Source: Cyanobium sp. CH-040
GTDB taxonomy: Bacteria > Cyanobacteriota > Cyanobacteriia > PCC-6307 > Cyanobiaceae
DNA: 64,000 bases
Assembly (NCBI RefSeq): GCF_024346135.1
Contig: NZ_JAGQCJ010000007.1
Span: forward strand, 62,001 to 126,000
Direction: 5' to 3'
The notes below the pieces were generated by a model. The model was not told where the DNA came from, searched no databases, and saw only the letters and a program-made list of their open reading frames with translations. The translations under genes were made by a program, and so were the position numbers. The stretch's first letter is position 1; every line of letters begins with the position of its first letter. Shown piece by piece: positions 20,652-29,296 of the stretch.

Positions 20652-22742
20652 ATGCGACACCGCCCGGCGCGACTGCTGGCCGTGGTGCTGGGCCTGCTGA
20701 TGCTGCTCGCGCCCGCCGCAGCCCACCGGCCCGCCGCCGCCCAGTCGCTGGTGCCGGGCGGCGAGACGGCGGCCCCGGCGGCTCCGGCGCCCTCCTGGCT
20801 GGATGTGAACCGGGGCTACCGCTGCGGCCGCATGTGGTGCAGCGCGGTGGTGTTCCCCCACGATGTGCTGGATCGCCGGCGGCTCACCCTGGCGATCGTT
20901 CCCGGTGCGGAGATGGGCCCCGCCGCCGCGTCGCTGGCGGCGCAGGAGCGTGCCCAGACCGTGCAGGTGAGCGTGGACGGGGTGGTGCGGCAGCTGCGCA
21001 GAGTGGTGAGCGGCCAGGTCGACGACCTGCCGCCCGACCTGCAGCCGGAGGCCACGGCTGAGCGGGTGCGCGCACTGCGGCAGGCGGCGGGCATGGCCAC
21101 GCCCGAGTTCTGGAGCTTTCTGCAGCGCAAGCCGCTCCACCCCCTCACCCCCACCGTGACCGTGGGTTTCCGCAACAAGGCCACGGTGATCTTCGTGCCG
21201 GCCTCCCCCGAGCTGAGCCTCGGTCCGGTGACCCTGCTCACCGTCACCGAGCCGGATGCGGTGACGGCCGGAACGGACGAACGGGACCTGGCCGAGCGCT
21301 GGAGCACGGTGCTGCAGCAGGTGATCAGCGAATCGCTGTGGGGCATGGAGTTCAACCGCAGCTTCCCCCCCGGCAGGGCGCTGCTGGCCCTGCTGCTGGG
21401 CACCGCGGTGACGGCGGTGCTGCTGCTGGTGTCGGGCCTGCGCCGCAGCATGCGCGCGGCCCTGGGCCGGCTGCGCCGCCAGGAGCAGGAGCTGCGGGAG
21501 TCGGCCACCCGCACCGTGATGGCGGCCTACGCCGGCAACCGGGAGAGCCCGGACGCCGGCGCGGGTGCCAGCTCCGCTCCGGACGCCGCCGCGCCGGAGG
21601 CGGAACCACCGGAGGCGGAACCACCGGAGCCGGAACCACAGGAACCGCAGCGCTCCGGCCCCGGCCCCAGCAGCCCACGCCGCGGCCGCTTCAGCCGTCT
21701 GCTGCGCCGGGTGGAGCGCCAGCCGCGGCGGCTGATCCGATCGCTGCCGATCCCCTATCTGCAGCAGCAGGGCTGGCGCAGCCAGGCCATCAACCTGCTG
21801 GAGCTGGGGATGCTGAGCAGCACGCTGCTGCAGCTCACCCTGGTGGTGGGGGGACTGGGGGCGATGGCGGCGTTCTTCCCCAGCAACCGCATCACCGCCA
21901 CGCTGCTGATGAAGCAGTCGCTGATGCTGCCGATCACCTGGCTGGCGGTGATCGTGCTGCGCTGGCTGCTGGTGCTGGCGATCGACCACAGCGTCAACAA
22001 CTGGCTGATCGAAGCCACGATCCGCAACCCCCAGTCGCGGCGCTACGAGCTGCGGGCGGTGACGAACGCCAAGCTGTTCCGCAACCTGGCGACAATGGTG
22101 TGCATCGCCATCGGCGTGGTGGTCACGCTGGTGGTGCTGGGCATCGACCGCTCGCTGCTCACCGGCGCCAGCGTGGTGGCCGTGGCCCTGAGCCTGCTGC
22201 TGCGCAACCTGCTGGAGGACTTCATGCAGGGCATCGTGATCATCTGCACCGACCGCTTCGCGGTGGGCGATGTGGTGGGCATTCCGCCCCACAGCGGCTT
22301 CGTGGAGAACATGAACCTGTTCAACACCCAGCTGCGGGGCATCGACGGCGAGCTCACCAGCCTGCCCAACGGTCAGATCCGGGCCGTAGAGAACCTCACC
22401 AAGGACTGGTCGCGGGTGAACTTCACCATCGAGGTGGCCCCCCGCGAGAACCTGCGCGCCGTGCTGGAGCTGATCCGCGCCGTGGCCGAGGACCTGCGCC
22501 GCGATCCCGACTGGGCCGACCAGGTGATCGGCCCCCCGGAGGTGCTGGGGGTGGATGAGGTGCGCCAGTCGGGCTGCCTGATCCGGGTGTGGATCCAGAC
22601 CCAGCCCCTGGCCCAGTGGCCGGTGGGACGGGAGTTCCGGCTGCGGGTGAAGGAGGCCTTCGACCGCGAGGGCATCCGCCTCGGCCTGCCGCGCCAGGAG
22701 CTGGTGCTCAATGAGGCCCTGAGCCCCTCGACAAGCCCCTGA
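20652..22742 (+). CDS. MscS-family mechanosensitive channel with signal peptide
   Basis: 696 residues. A signal peptide (about 1-31) is followed by a periplasmic domain of about 200 residues and a helix near 239-258 (ALLALLLGTAVTAVLLLVSG). A Pro/Glu-rich linker contains three PEAEP-type repeats (315-329). Three membrane helices then lead into the MscS domain, with the pore helix and lower vestibule (VAVALSLLLRNLLEDFMQGI, GDVVGIPPHSGFVENMNLF, LPNGQIRAVENLTKDW). The usual LGxAGxxxG pore pattern is replaced by a more hydrophobic LLLRNLLEDF form seen in cyanobacterial long MscS proteins. Likely role: relief of hypo-osmotic stress. It stands alone on the plus strand. Confidence 0.9.
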   Translation: MRHRPARLLAVVLGLLMLLAPAAAHRPAAAQSLVPGGETAAPAAPAPSWLDVNRGYRCGRMWCSAVVFPHDVLDRRRLTLAIVPGAEMGPAAASLAAQERAQTVQVSVDGVVRQLRRVVSGQVDDLPPDLQPEATAERVRALRQAAGMATPEFWSFLQRKPLHPLTPTVTVGFRNKATVIFVPASPELSLGPVTLLTVTEPDAVTAGTDERDLAERWSTVLQQVISESLWGMEFNRSFPPGRALLALLLGTAVTAVLLLVSGLRRSMRAALGRLRRQEQELRESATRTVMAAYAGNRESPDAGAGASSAPDAAAPEAEPPEAEPPEPEPQEPQRSGPGPSSPRRGRFSRLLRRVERQPRRLIRSLPIPYLQQQGWRSQAINLLELGMLSSTLLQLTLVVGGLGAMAAFFPSNRITATLLMKQSLMLPITWLAVIVLRWLLVLAIDHSVNNWLIEATIRNPQSRRYELRAVTNAKLFRNLATMVCIAIGVVVTLVVLGIDRSLLTGASVVAVALSLLLRNLLEDFMQGIVIICTDRFAVGDVVGIPPHSGFVENMNLFNTQLRGIDGELTSLPNGQIRAVENLTKDWSRVNFTIEVAPRENLRAVLELIRAVAEDLRRDPDWADQVIGPPEVLGVDEVRQSGCLIRVWIQTQPLAQWPVGREFRLRVKEAFDREGIRLGLPRQELVLNEALSPSTSP
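21594..21638. repeat. 15-bp tandem repeat, 3 units, in the MscS gene
   Basis: Two identical units (CCGGAGGCGGAACCA) and one with a single change occupy codons 315-329 and encode PEAEP, PEAEP and PEPEP. The array is in frame within a disordered linker between two membrane modules, so copy-number change would tune linker length without breaking the channel. Confidence 0.88.
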
Positions 22743-22813
22743 GGAGACGGTGGGATGGACCTTCGGCCCGCCACGGCCCCGTCTGCCCCTCCCTCACTTC
22801 GCGTCTCTCCCCG

Positions 22814-24304
22814 ATGGCCAGCTTCAGCCAGCTCTACGTGTTCGGCGACAGCGCCAGCGACTACGGCAGCCTGGCGGCGGCCCTGCGCGCCGAGACCTCA
22901 GCCCGGGGCCGTTACAGCGGCGTCACCGCCCACAACACGCCCAACAACTGGCAGGTCCTGCTGCGGCGGCGCCTCAACCTGCCCCTGCCGCGCGATCCGC
23001 TGGCCGGCGGCTTCCGCATCGCCAACCGCTTCGTGGCGCCCCAGCGCCCCAGCTCCCCCGGCGATCCCTCCTTCGCGGTGAGCGGCGCCACCAGCGGCCG
23101 GGAGCACCTGGCGGAGTTCGGCGATCCGCAGGAGCAGCCGCTGGCGATCGCCGGCCTGCGCGGGCGCGGCCTTCAGGGCCAGATCGACGCGGCCCTGGAC
23201 CAGGGGATCCGACCCACCTCCGGCGACCTGACGGTGATCTGGGGCGGCGCCAATGACCTGCTGCTGGGGGTGCGGCAGGAGCGCAGGCCGCAGCAGGTGG
23301 TGCGCAGCACCGTGCAGCGCATGCTGGCCAACGTGGAGGTGATGCTGCGCTCCGGCGAAGCCCGCCAGATCGTGGCCTCCGCCCTGGTGCCCTTCGCGGG
23401 CCAGGTGAACGGGGTGGCGTACCAGCTCCCCACCATCACCGAGCTGGTCAGGCGCGCCGAGCGACCCGGCGCCAGCCGCAACACCCGCGCCTGGGCCGAT
23501 TACTTCCGCCGCAACGGCAGCGCGGAGCTGCTCGACGCCTTCGACCGCGGCCTGGACCGACTGCGCGAGCGCTATCCCTACGCGGCGATCGTGGGATTCC
23601 GCAACGAGTTCGAGAACTCCTGGCGTCGCTTCGGCAGCCGCCTGGGCGACTTCGCCGACTTCGGCATCGGCGACACCCGGCGGGCCGCCCAGGGCAGCCG
23701 CAACTTCGCCACGCTCTCGCGCCGGCAGATCGGCCGCTTCCTGCACTTCGACAACGTGCATTTCGGCGAGAACGGCAACCGCATGCTGGCCCGCTCACTG
23801 GAGCTCACCCTGCGCAGCAGCCGCGGCACCTTTGCCGCCGCGGCGCTCACCCGCCGCCGGGAAGGGGGCAGCGGCAACGACCGGCTCGGCGGCAGCAAGG
23901 GCAACGACCTGCTGATCGGCGGGGGCGGCGACGACCGGCTGGTGGGCAAGGCTGGGAACGACGTGCTGATCGGCGGGCCGGGCAGCGACCGCCTGCGCGG
24001 CGGCCCCGGCGCCGACGCCTTCCTCTGGCGGAGCGGCGACCTGAGCGGCCGGCCGCTGGACGTGATCGAGGACTTCGACGGCCGGCAGGGCGACCGCCTG
24101 GCGATCACGGCCCTGCTCGATGGCCCCGATCCCTTCGCCAACCGGGGCTGGCGGTTCATCGGCAGCCGCGGCTTCTCCGGGCGGCGCGGCGAACTGCGCT
24201 TCAGCGGCGGACTGCTCCAGGGCGACGTGAGCGGCAACCGCAGCGCCGACCTGCGCGTGCAGATGGAGGGCGTGACCACCTTCTCGACCGACTGGATCGC
24301 CTGA
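22814..24304 (+). CDS. GDSL/SGNH esterase with C-terminal RTX repeats
   Basis: 496 residues from the ATG at 22814. The SGNH blocks are present: FGDSASD with the nucleophile S13, GGAND with N147, and FDNVHFGENG with catalytic D313 and H316. From about residue 350 six or so RTX nonapeptides (GGSGNDRL, GGGGDDRL, GGPGSDRL) are followed by the DAFLWRSGDL and VIEDFD segments typical of type I-secreted proteins. There is no N-terminal signal peptide. It should be an exported, calcium-stabilised lipase/esterase; substrate unknown. No T1SS genes are nearby. Confidence 0.9.
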   Translation: MASFSQLYVFGDSASDYGSLAAALRAETSARGRYSGVTAHNTPNNWQVLLRRRLNLPLPRDPLAGGFRIANRFVAPQRPSSPGDPSFAVSGATSGREHLAEFGDPQEQPLAIAGLRGRGLQGQIDAALDQGIRPTSGDLTVIWGGANDLLLGVRQERRPQQVVRSTVQRMLANVEVMLRSGEARQIVASALVPFAGQVNGVAYQLPTITELVRRAERPGASRNTRAWADYFRRNGSAELLDAFDRGLDRLRERYPYAAIVGFRNEFENSWRRFGSRLGDFADFGIGDTRRAAQGSRNFATLSRRQIGRFLHFDNVHFGENGNRMLARSLELTLRSSRGTFAAAALTRRREGGSGNDRLGGSKGNDLLIGGGGDDRLVGKAGNDVLIGGPGSDRLRGGPGADAFLWRSGDLSGRPLDVIEDFDGRQGDRLAITALLDGPDPFANRGWRFIGSRGFSGRRGELRFSGGLLQGDVSGNRSADLRVQMEGVTTFSTDWIA

Positions 24305-24326
24305 TCACGCTGCTGGGAACGGATCC

Positions 24327-24351
24327 CACTGAATTCGTCACACTGAATTCG
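24327..24351. repeat. Direct repeat of 11 bp (two copies)
   Basis: CACTGAATTCG occurs at 24327-24337 and 24341-24351 with a 3-nt gap, just after the esterase stop and before a T-rich stretch. It has no stem-forming capacity sufficient for a clear terminator. Confidence 0.7.
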
Positions 24352-24390
24352 GAACAGACGAGCGTTGTTTTTTTCGGACAGACAATCCTT

Positions 24391-24404
24391 GATATCATGA
24401 TATC
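24391..24404. repeat. Perfect 14-bp palindrome
   Basis: GATATCATGATATC reads the same on both strands. It is AT-rich in a GC-rich context and lies between the esterase and the MNT remnant. It could be a binding site for a dimeric regulator or a leftover of the lost toxin-antitoxin operon; no direct evidence favours either. Confidence 0.7.
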
Positions 24405-24422
24405 GTGATGCGTATTGCCTGA

Positions 24423-24563
24423 TCAAGGGCTCAACGCCACAGCGCTCGCCTGGAGGCCTTGCGCCTGGGTGCCGAGGCGGCGGCGGCCGGCCACCCAGGC
24501 AGCGAAGGGTGGCTCTTCGGTTCGCTGGCCGGGGGCGACGTGGCGCCGCCCATCCCTGGCTGA
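24423..24563 (+). pseudogene. Remnant of an MNT-type nucleotidyltransferase (MntA-like)
   Basis: This 46-codon stretch is closed by an in-frame stop at each end. It contains RLEALRLGAEAAAAGHPGSE, then GWLFGSLAGGDVAPPIPG. The segment matches the start of minimal nucleotidyltransferases (helix, then LFGSxARGDARPDSDIDL), including the Gly-Ser of the active site, but ends before the DxD. These enzymes are the antitoxin halves of HEPN/MNT modules. I see no start, DxD or HEPN partner, so it is a decayed fragment. Confidence 0.55.
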
Positions 24564-24578
24564 GGTCTGCAGATCAGC

Positions 24579-25013
24579 TCAGAGCTGCGGCTCCAGAACG
24601 TTGATGAGCGGGTCCCCTCCCGGCAGGTGATAGCCAGCGAAATCGCGGCGATCGAGGGTCGCGATGGCGCGAATGCCGGTCTGCTGCGCCACCCACAGCA
24701 GGGAGGCACCAGCCAGATCCAGGGGCAGATCCTCGTACTGCTTCATCCAGGGTGCGATCGAGAGCAGGGCAGCCGTGGGGATCTCCGCCAGCTGCAGACC
24801 GCCAAGCTGAATCCACTCCAGGAAACGGGGGGCCACCTGCGCTGGCACCAGATGGCACACCTCCGTGGCAACGGGCCAGGTGGAGATCAACGGGCCGGTG
24901 GCGGAGGCGAAGTAACGGGCGCAGAGCAGGTGGTCCTGATCCGAGCGGTCCAACCAGGCCACCAGCGGACCCGTATCGACCAGGGTGGGCTGGCCCGGAA
25001 GAGCCGCTGTCAT
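24579..25013 (-). CDS. PIN-domain ribonuclease toxin (VapC-like)
   Basis: 144 residues from the ATG at 25013-25011. The four PIN acidic positions are present: D13 in TLVDTGPLVAWLDR, E51 in ATEVCHLV, D99 in PLDLAGASLLW, and D121/D124 in TLDRRDFAGY. These coordinate Mg2+ for RNA cleavage. Its start overlaps the stop of the RHH antitoxin upstream (ATGA), the standard antitoxin-first order. The catalytic set is intact, so an active toxin is expected if expressed. Confidence 0.9.
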   Translation of the reverse strand: MTAALPGQPTLVDTGPLVAWLDRSDQDHLLCARYFASATGPLISTWPVATEVCHLVPAQVAPRFLEWIQLGGLQLAEIPTAALLSIAPWMKQYEDLPLDLAGASLLWVAQQTGIRAIATLDRRDFAGYHLPGGDPLINVLEPQL

Positions 25014-25294
25014 GGACTGGGCAAGAGCCGTTGCCGCCGTTGCCGCTGCCGCAGCTTCTCCTTGACGGCATCGGAGTGATGGCGGGCCTGCAGCACGGTT
25101 TCAGCCCCACCGTCCTGGGAGAAGCACCCCACCAGCGCCAGCGACCTGGCCAGGGCTTCGGGGGTCTGGCGCTGGCTCTGCAACAGATGCAGACCAGCCT
25201 TGACCACATCGGTCTGGGAGAGACCGAGACTCCGGCACAGGTGCTCGAGCGTGGCCTCGCTGGCGTCGTCGAGGCGCACGGAGATGGTTCGCAT
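25010..25294 (-). CDS. Ribbon-helix-helix antitoxin (CopG-like)
   Basis: 94 residues. The N-terminus MRTISVRLDDASEATLEHLC, then GLSQTDVVKAGL, is a ribbon-helix-helix DNA-binding domain. The C-terminal half is basic (KEKLRQRQRRQR) and should wrap and inhibit the PIN toxin encoded next. The RHH dimer probably represses its own promoter; a pair of direct repeats upstream (25311-25333) is a candidate operator. Confidence 0.85.
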   Translation of the reverse strand: MRTISVRLDDASEATLEHLCRSLGLSQTDVVKAGLHLLQSQRQTPEALARSLALVGCFSQDGGAETVLQARHHSDAVKEKLRQRQRRQRLLPSP

Positions 25295-25310
25295 CGCCCG
25301 GCCGCTGCCT

Positions 25311-25337
25311 TACGCAGATTGTCCTACGCAGATAATA
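25311..25337 (-). promoter_or_regulatory. Candidate operator/promoter of the RHH-PIN operon
   Basis: TACGCAGAT occurs twice (25311-25319 and 25325-25333) with a 14-bp period, overlapping a minus-strand TATTAT -10-like hexamer (25332-25337), about 40 bp upstream of the antitoxin start. Direct repeats over a promoter are typical of RHH autorepression. No strong -35 is seen. Confidence 0.5.
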
Positions 25338-25398
25338 CGCCCCGGATCATCTGTGGCCCAGCTCTGCCAGGCTGGGCCCTCGATCAGCAAAACAACCA

Positions 25399-28300
25399 GT
25401 GAGCGCGGCGGCAGACTCGGCGGCTGAAACCGGCGCAACGGACACCAACGGCGCCGGCAAACCCCTGCTGCTGCTGATCGACGGCCACTCGCTGGCCTTC
25501 CGCAGCTTCTACGCCTTCGCCAAGGGTGGCGACGGCGGTCTCAGCACCAGGGACGGCGTGCCCACCTCGGTGACCTACGGCTTCCTCAAGGCCCTGCTGG
25601 ACAACTGCAAGGGCCTGCGCCCCCAGGGCCTGGTGGTGGCCTTCGACACCGACCAGCCCACCTTCCGCCACGACGCCGATCAGGCCTACAAGGCCAACCG
25701 CGACGAGGCCCCGGAGCAGTTCTTCGCCGACGTGGAGAACCTGCAGCGCATCCTGCGCGAGAGCCTCGACATCCCCCTGGCGATGGCGCCTGGCTACGAG
25801 GCCGACGACGTGCTCGGCACCCTGGCCAACCGGGCCGCCGCTGAGGGCTGGCGGGTGCGCATCCTCTCCGGCGACCGCGACCTGTTCCAGCTGGTGGACG
25901 ACGAGCGCGACATCGCCGTGCTCTACATGGGCGGTGGGCCCTACGCCAGGAACAGCGGTCCCACCGAGATCCGCCGCGAGGGGGTGATCGCCAAGCTGGG
26001 CGTGACGCCCGAGGAGGTGGTGGACCTCAAGGCCCTCACCGGCGACAGCAGCGACAACATCCCCGGCGTGAAGGGGGTGGGCCCCAAGACGGCCGTGAAC
26101 CTGCTGGCCGCCTACACCCACGTGGACGGCATCTACGCCGCCCTGGAGCAGTTGGAGCAGGCGGGACCGAAGGCCAAGGACCCCAAGGGGGTGCTCAAGG
26201 GCGCCCTGGTGGACAAGCTGCGGGCCGACAGGGACAGCGCCTACCGCTCGCGCATGCTGGCCGAGATCCTGGTGGACATCCCCCTGCCCGAGCCGCCGCG
26301 GCTGGAGCTGGGCCGAGTCAACACCGAGGCGCTGCAGCAGAGCCTGGAGGAGCTGGAGCTGAAGTCGCTGGCGCGGCAGGTGGACCGGTTCGCCGAGCTG
26401 TTCTCGGCCGTGCCGCCGGGCGCCGGAGAGGACGCCGGCCCGACCAGCGGCGGAAATCAAGCCAGCGCAGCGAGCGGCGGCGGTGCAGCCGGCGACAGCG
26501 CAGGGGGAACCAGTACCGTCGCTGACGCCGACCTCAGCAGCCAGGCGCCCGACCCGGCCCCGGCGATGCCCGAGCTGGAGCCCGAACTGATCACCACCGC
26601 CTCGGCCCTGGAAACGCTGGTGGCGCGGCTGCTGGCCTGCACCGATGCGGCCGCCACCGATTCGACCGGCCCCGTGGCGCTCGACACCGAGACCACCGCC
26701 CTCAACCCCTTCCGGGCCGAGCTGGTGGGCATCGGCCTGGCCTGGGGCGAGGGCCCGGCCGATCTGGCCTACATCCCGATCGGGCACCAGCCCCCGCCGC
26801 CGCAGGATCTGCTCAGCGAGCCCCCCCCGGCTCCCACCCAGCTCCCCCTCGATCAGGTGCTCACCGCCCTGGCCCCCTGGCTGGCCAGCCCGGACCACCC
26901 CAAGGCCCTGCAGAACGCCAAGTACGACCGGCTGATCCTGCTGCGCCACGGCCTGGAGCTGGGCGGGGTGGTGATGGACACCCTGCTGGCCGACTACCTG
27001 CGCGACGCCAACGCCCGCCACGGCCTGGAGGTGCTGGCGGAGCGCAACTTCGGCTTCACGCCCACCAGCTACGGCGAGCTGGTGCCCAAGGGTGCCGACT
27101 TCTCGGCGGTGCCGGTCGAGGCCGCGGCGCAGTACTGCGGCATGGACGTGCACCTCACCCGGCGGCTGACGCCGCTGCTGCGCGCCCAGCTGGCGGAGCT
27201 GGGGCCGGCGCTGCCGGCGCTGCTGGAGCAGGTGGAGCTGCCCCTGGAGCCGGTGCTGGCGGCGATGGAGGCCACCGGCATCCGCATCGACACCGCCTAC
27301 CTGGGCGAACTCAGCGCCGAGCTGGGCGCCACCCTGGAGCGGCTGGAGAGCGAGGCCAAGGCGGCCGCCGGGGTGGACTTCAACCTGGCCTCGCCCAAGC
27401 AGCTGGGGGAGTTGCTGTTCGACACCCTGGGGCTGGAGCGCAAGAAGTCGCGCCGCACCAAGACCGGCTGGAGCACGGACGCGGCGGTGCTGGAGAAGCT
27501 GGAGGACGACCACCCGGTGGTGCCGCTGGTGCTGGAGCACCGCACCCTGAGCAAGCTCAAGAGCACCTACGTGGACGCGCTGCCGGCCCTGGTGGAGCCC
27601 GAGACCGGCCGCGTGCACACCGACTTCAACCAGGCGGTGACCGCCACCGGGCGCCTCTCGAGCAGCAATCCGAATCTGCAGAACATCCCGGTCCGCACCG
27701 AGTTCAGCCGGCGCATCCGCCAGGCCTTCCTGCCCCAGGAGGGCTGGACCCTGCTCAGCGCCGACTACTCCCAGATCGAGCTGCGCATCCTTGCCCACCT
27801 CAGCGGTGAGGAGGTGCTGGTGGAGGCCTACCGCAGCGGCGCCGACGTGCACGAGCTCACCGCCCGGCTGCTGCTGGAGAAGGGCGAAGGGGAGACGGTG
27901 AGCACAGACGAGCGGCGGCTGGGCAAGACGATCAACTTCGGCGTGATCTACGGCATGGGCCAGCAGCGCTTCGCACGCGAGACGGGCGTCAGCCAGGCCG
28001 AGGCCAAGGAGTTCCTGAGTCGCTACAAGCAGCGCTACCCGAAGGTGTTCGCCTTCCTGGAACTGCAGGAGCGGCTGGCCCTGAGCCGGGGCTATGTGGA
28101 GACGATCCTGGGCCGGCGGCGGCCGTTCAGCTTCGATCCGGCCGGGCTGGGGCGGTTGCGGGGCAAGGACCCGCTGGAGATCGACCTGGACGTGGCCCGC
28201 CGCGGCGGGCTGGAGGCCCAGCAGCTGCGGGCGGCGGCCAACGCGCCGATCCAGGGCTCATCGGCCGACATCATCAAGCTGGCGATGGTGCGCCTGCACC

Positions 28301-28494
28301 ACCGGCTCGCGGCCGACGGCCTGCCGGCCCGGCTGCTGCTGCAGGTGCACGACGAACTGGTGCTGGAGGTGGCTCCCGACGCCCTCGCGGCCACCACGGC
28401 GGTGGTGAAGCAGGCGATGGAGGGGGCGGTGCAGCTCGACGTGCCCCTGGTGGTGGAGACCGGCAGCGGAGCGAACTGGAAGGAGGCGAAGTAG
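25399..28494 (+). CDS. polA: DNA polymerase I
   Basis: 1031 residues from the GTG at 25399. Three modules are present. The 5' nuclease (about 22-320) has LLIDGHSLAFRSFYAF, YEADDVLGTLA and GDSSDNIPGVKGVGPK. The 3'-5' exonuclease has D429-x-E431 (LDTETTAL), the NAKYD helix and YCGMD, so proofreading looks intact. The polymerase has motif A (DYSQIELR, D789), the O-helix (K843 to F847, KTINFGVIYG) and motif C (HDELVLEV, D985). A low-complexity Gly/Ala/Ser linker of about 70 residues, from about residue 340, separates the nuclease from the exonuclease. It is longer than E. coli Pol I (928) for this reason. Confidence 0.97.
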   Translation: MSAAADSAAETGATDTNGAGKPLLLLIDGHSLAFRSFYAFAKGGDGGLSTRDGVPTSVTYGFLKALLDNCKGLRPQGLVVAFDTDQPTFRHDADQAYKANRDEAPEQFFADVENLQRILRESLDIPLAMAPGYEADDVLGTLANRAAAEGWRVRILSGDRDLFQLVDDERDIAVLYMGGGPYARNSGPTEIRREGVIAKLGVTPEEVVDLKALTGDSSDNIPGVKGVGPKTAVNLLAAYTHVDGIYAALEQLEQAGPKAKDPKGVLKGALVDKLRADRDSAYRSRMLAEILVDIPLPEPPRLELGRVNTEALQQSLEELELKSLARQVDRFAELFSAVPPGAGEDAGPTSGGNQASAASGGGAAGDSAGGTSTVADADLSSQAPDPAPAMPELEPELITTASALETLVARLLACTDAAATDSTGPVALDTETTALNPFRAELVGIGLAWGEGPADLAYIPIGHQPPPPQDLLSEPPPAPTQLPLDQVLTALAPWLASPDHPKALQNAKYDRLILLRHGLELGGVVMDTLLADYLRDANARHGLEVLAERNFGFTPTSYGELVPKGADFSAVPVEAAAQYCGMDVHLTRRLTPLLRAQLAELGPALPALLEQVELPLEPVLAAMEATGIRIDTAYLGELSAELGATLERLESEAKAAAGVDFNLASPKQLGELLFDTLGLERKKSRRTKTGWSTDAAVLEKLEDDHPVVPLVLEHRTLSKLKSTYVDALPALVEPETGRVHTDFNQAVTATGRLSSSNPNLQNIPVRTEFSRRIRQAFLPQEGWTLLSADYSQIELRILAHLSGEEVLVEAYRSGADVHELTARLLLEKGEGETVSTDERRLGKTINFGVIYGMGQQRFARETGVSQAEAKEFLSRYKQRYPKVFAFLELQERLALSRGYVETILGRRRPFSFDPAGLGRLRGKDPLEIDLDVARRGGLEAQQLRAAANAPIQGSSADIIKLAMVRLHHRLAADGLPARLLLQVHDELVLEVAPDALAATTAVVKQAMEGAVQLDVPLVVETGSGANWKEAK

Positions 28495-28861
28495 GCCGCC
28501 GCGGCAGCACCGGCAGGCCAGGCACCTGCGCCGGACTGTCCAGCTCAGGGCGGATCCGGACACCACATCTGGTGTGGTTGCCGAGGCATCGGTGGACACT
28601 GCAGCGGAGGTACGCCGAGGAATCCCGAGCGATCGCGCCGGCAATTGGTATAAGCCAGCACCAAAGGGCAGAGAACTCCAGGAAGATCGTGGGAAAAACG
28701 ACCCATGCCTGATGGTCAGTTCGGGATTGCAGCCGGATGTCGAGGTTCAAGCAGCCGAAGTTCAAACAACCGAAGTGCGAGCAGCCGAAGTTCGAGCAGC
28801 CAACCGTTCCGCCGCCACTGCAGGCGTCGAAGCCGACAGCACCGGCGCACGCGGTCCCTCC
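28495..28861. other. Spacer between polA and the zinc-ribbon-like gene
   Basis: About 370 nt without a convincing gene. The downstream frame is open here from 28574 and could extend the next protein, but the codons encode repeats and low-complexity sequence. It contains the 15-bp tandem array at 28748-28807 and otherwise nothing I can name. Confidence 0.6.
28748..28807. repeat. 15-bp tandem repeat, 4 units
   Basis: Four units of CAAGCAGCCGAAGTT type: two near-identical, one with several changes and one decayed. In the plus frame they would encode a VQAAE/VRAAE-like pentapeptide repeat upstream of the likely true start of the next gene. Confidence 0.85.
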
Positions 28862-29296
28862 ATGCGCTCGCGGCGTCCCAAGCGCCGCGATCTGCGCTGT
28901 CCGGCCCATCCCGAGAGCCGCCTGAGCGGCACCGGGCGCAAGTATTTCCTGCACCTGCTCACCCCTGAGGAGCTCAGGCAGCGGGGCCTGAGCGACAAGC
29001 GGGCGAAGCTGGCGATCCAGGCCCATCCGGTGCTGGTGCTCAGCAACGAGTGGCTGGAGGAGCTCTGGTGCCCGCACTGCGGCCAGAAGCGCTGGTGCCA
29101 CGTGACCCGCCACGACCGCATCGAGCACACGGTCCGCTGGGCGCCACGGGAGCTGTGGCAGCAGGTGGCCCATGTGGATCCGGCGAACCCGAACCCCAGC
29201 GTCAGCGAGTTCAGCCGGCGGGAGGCGCGGCGGCAGCGCCAGCGCCGGCCGGATGGCCGTCGCTTTGCGGAGACCCCAGCCACAGGCAGGTGTTGA
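28862..29296 (+). CDS. Conserved cyanobacterial protein with Cys/His zinc-ribbon-like motifs
   Basis: 144 residues from the ATG at 28862 (MRSRRPKRRDLRCPAHPESR). Metal-binding candidates are CPAH near the N-terminus and CPHCGQKRWCH in the middle, a zinc-ribbon spacing. TGRKYFLHLLTPEELRQRGL and APRELWQQVAHVDPANPNPS are strongly patterned and recall conserved hypothetical proteins of picocyanobacteria. Nucleic-acid binding is a guess from the ribbon and basic ends. The frame is open back to 28574, so longer starts exist, but that part is repeat-rich. Its last 86 bases overlap the end of the exosortase-associated gene, tail to tail. Confidence 0.75.
   Translation: MRSRRPKRRDLRCPAHPESRLSGTGRKYFLHLLTPEELRQRGLSDKRAKLAIQAHPVLVLSNEWLEELWCPHCGQKRWCHVTRHDRIEHTVRWAPRELWQQVAHVDPANPNPSVSEFSRREARRQRQRRPDGRRFAETPATGRC

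Noticed and set aside
20088-22292. A 734-residue minus-strand frame across the MscS gene.
   Set aside because: Arg/His/Gln-rich with no domain, and it runs through the divergent promoter region; MscS and DUF1643 explain the DNA.
25384-27852. An 822-residue open frame antisense to polA.
   Set aside because: It has the same composition artefact (GC-rich third positions); polA motifs on the plus strand are decisive.
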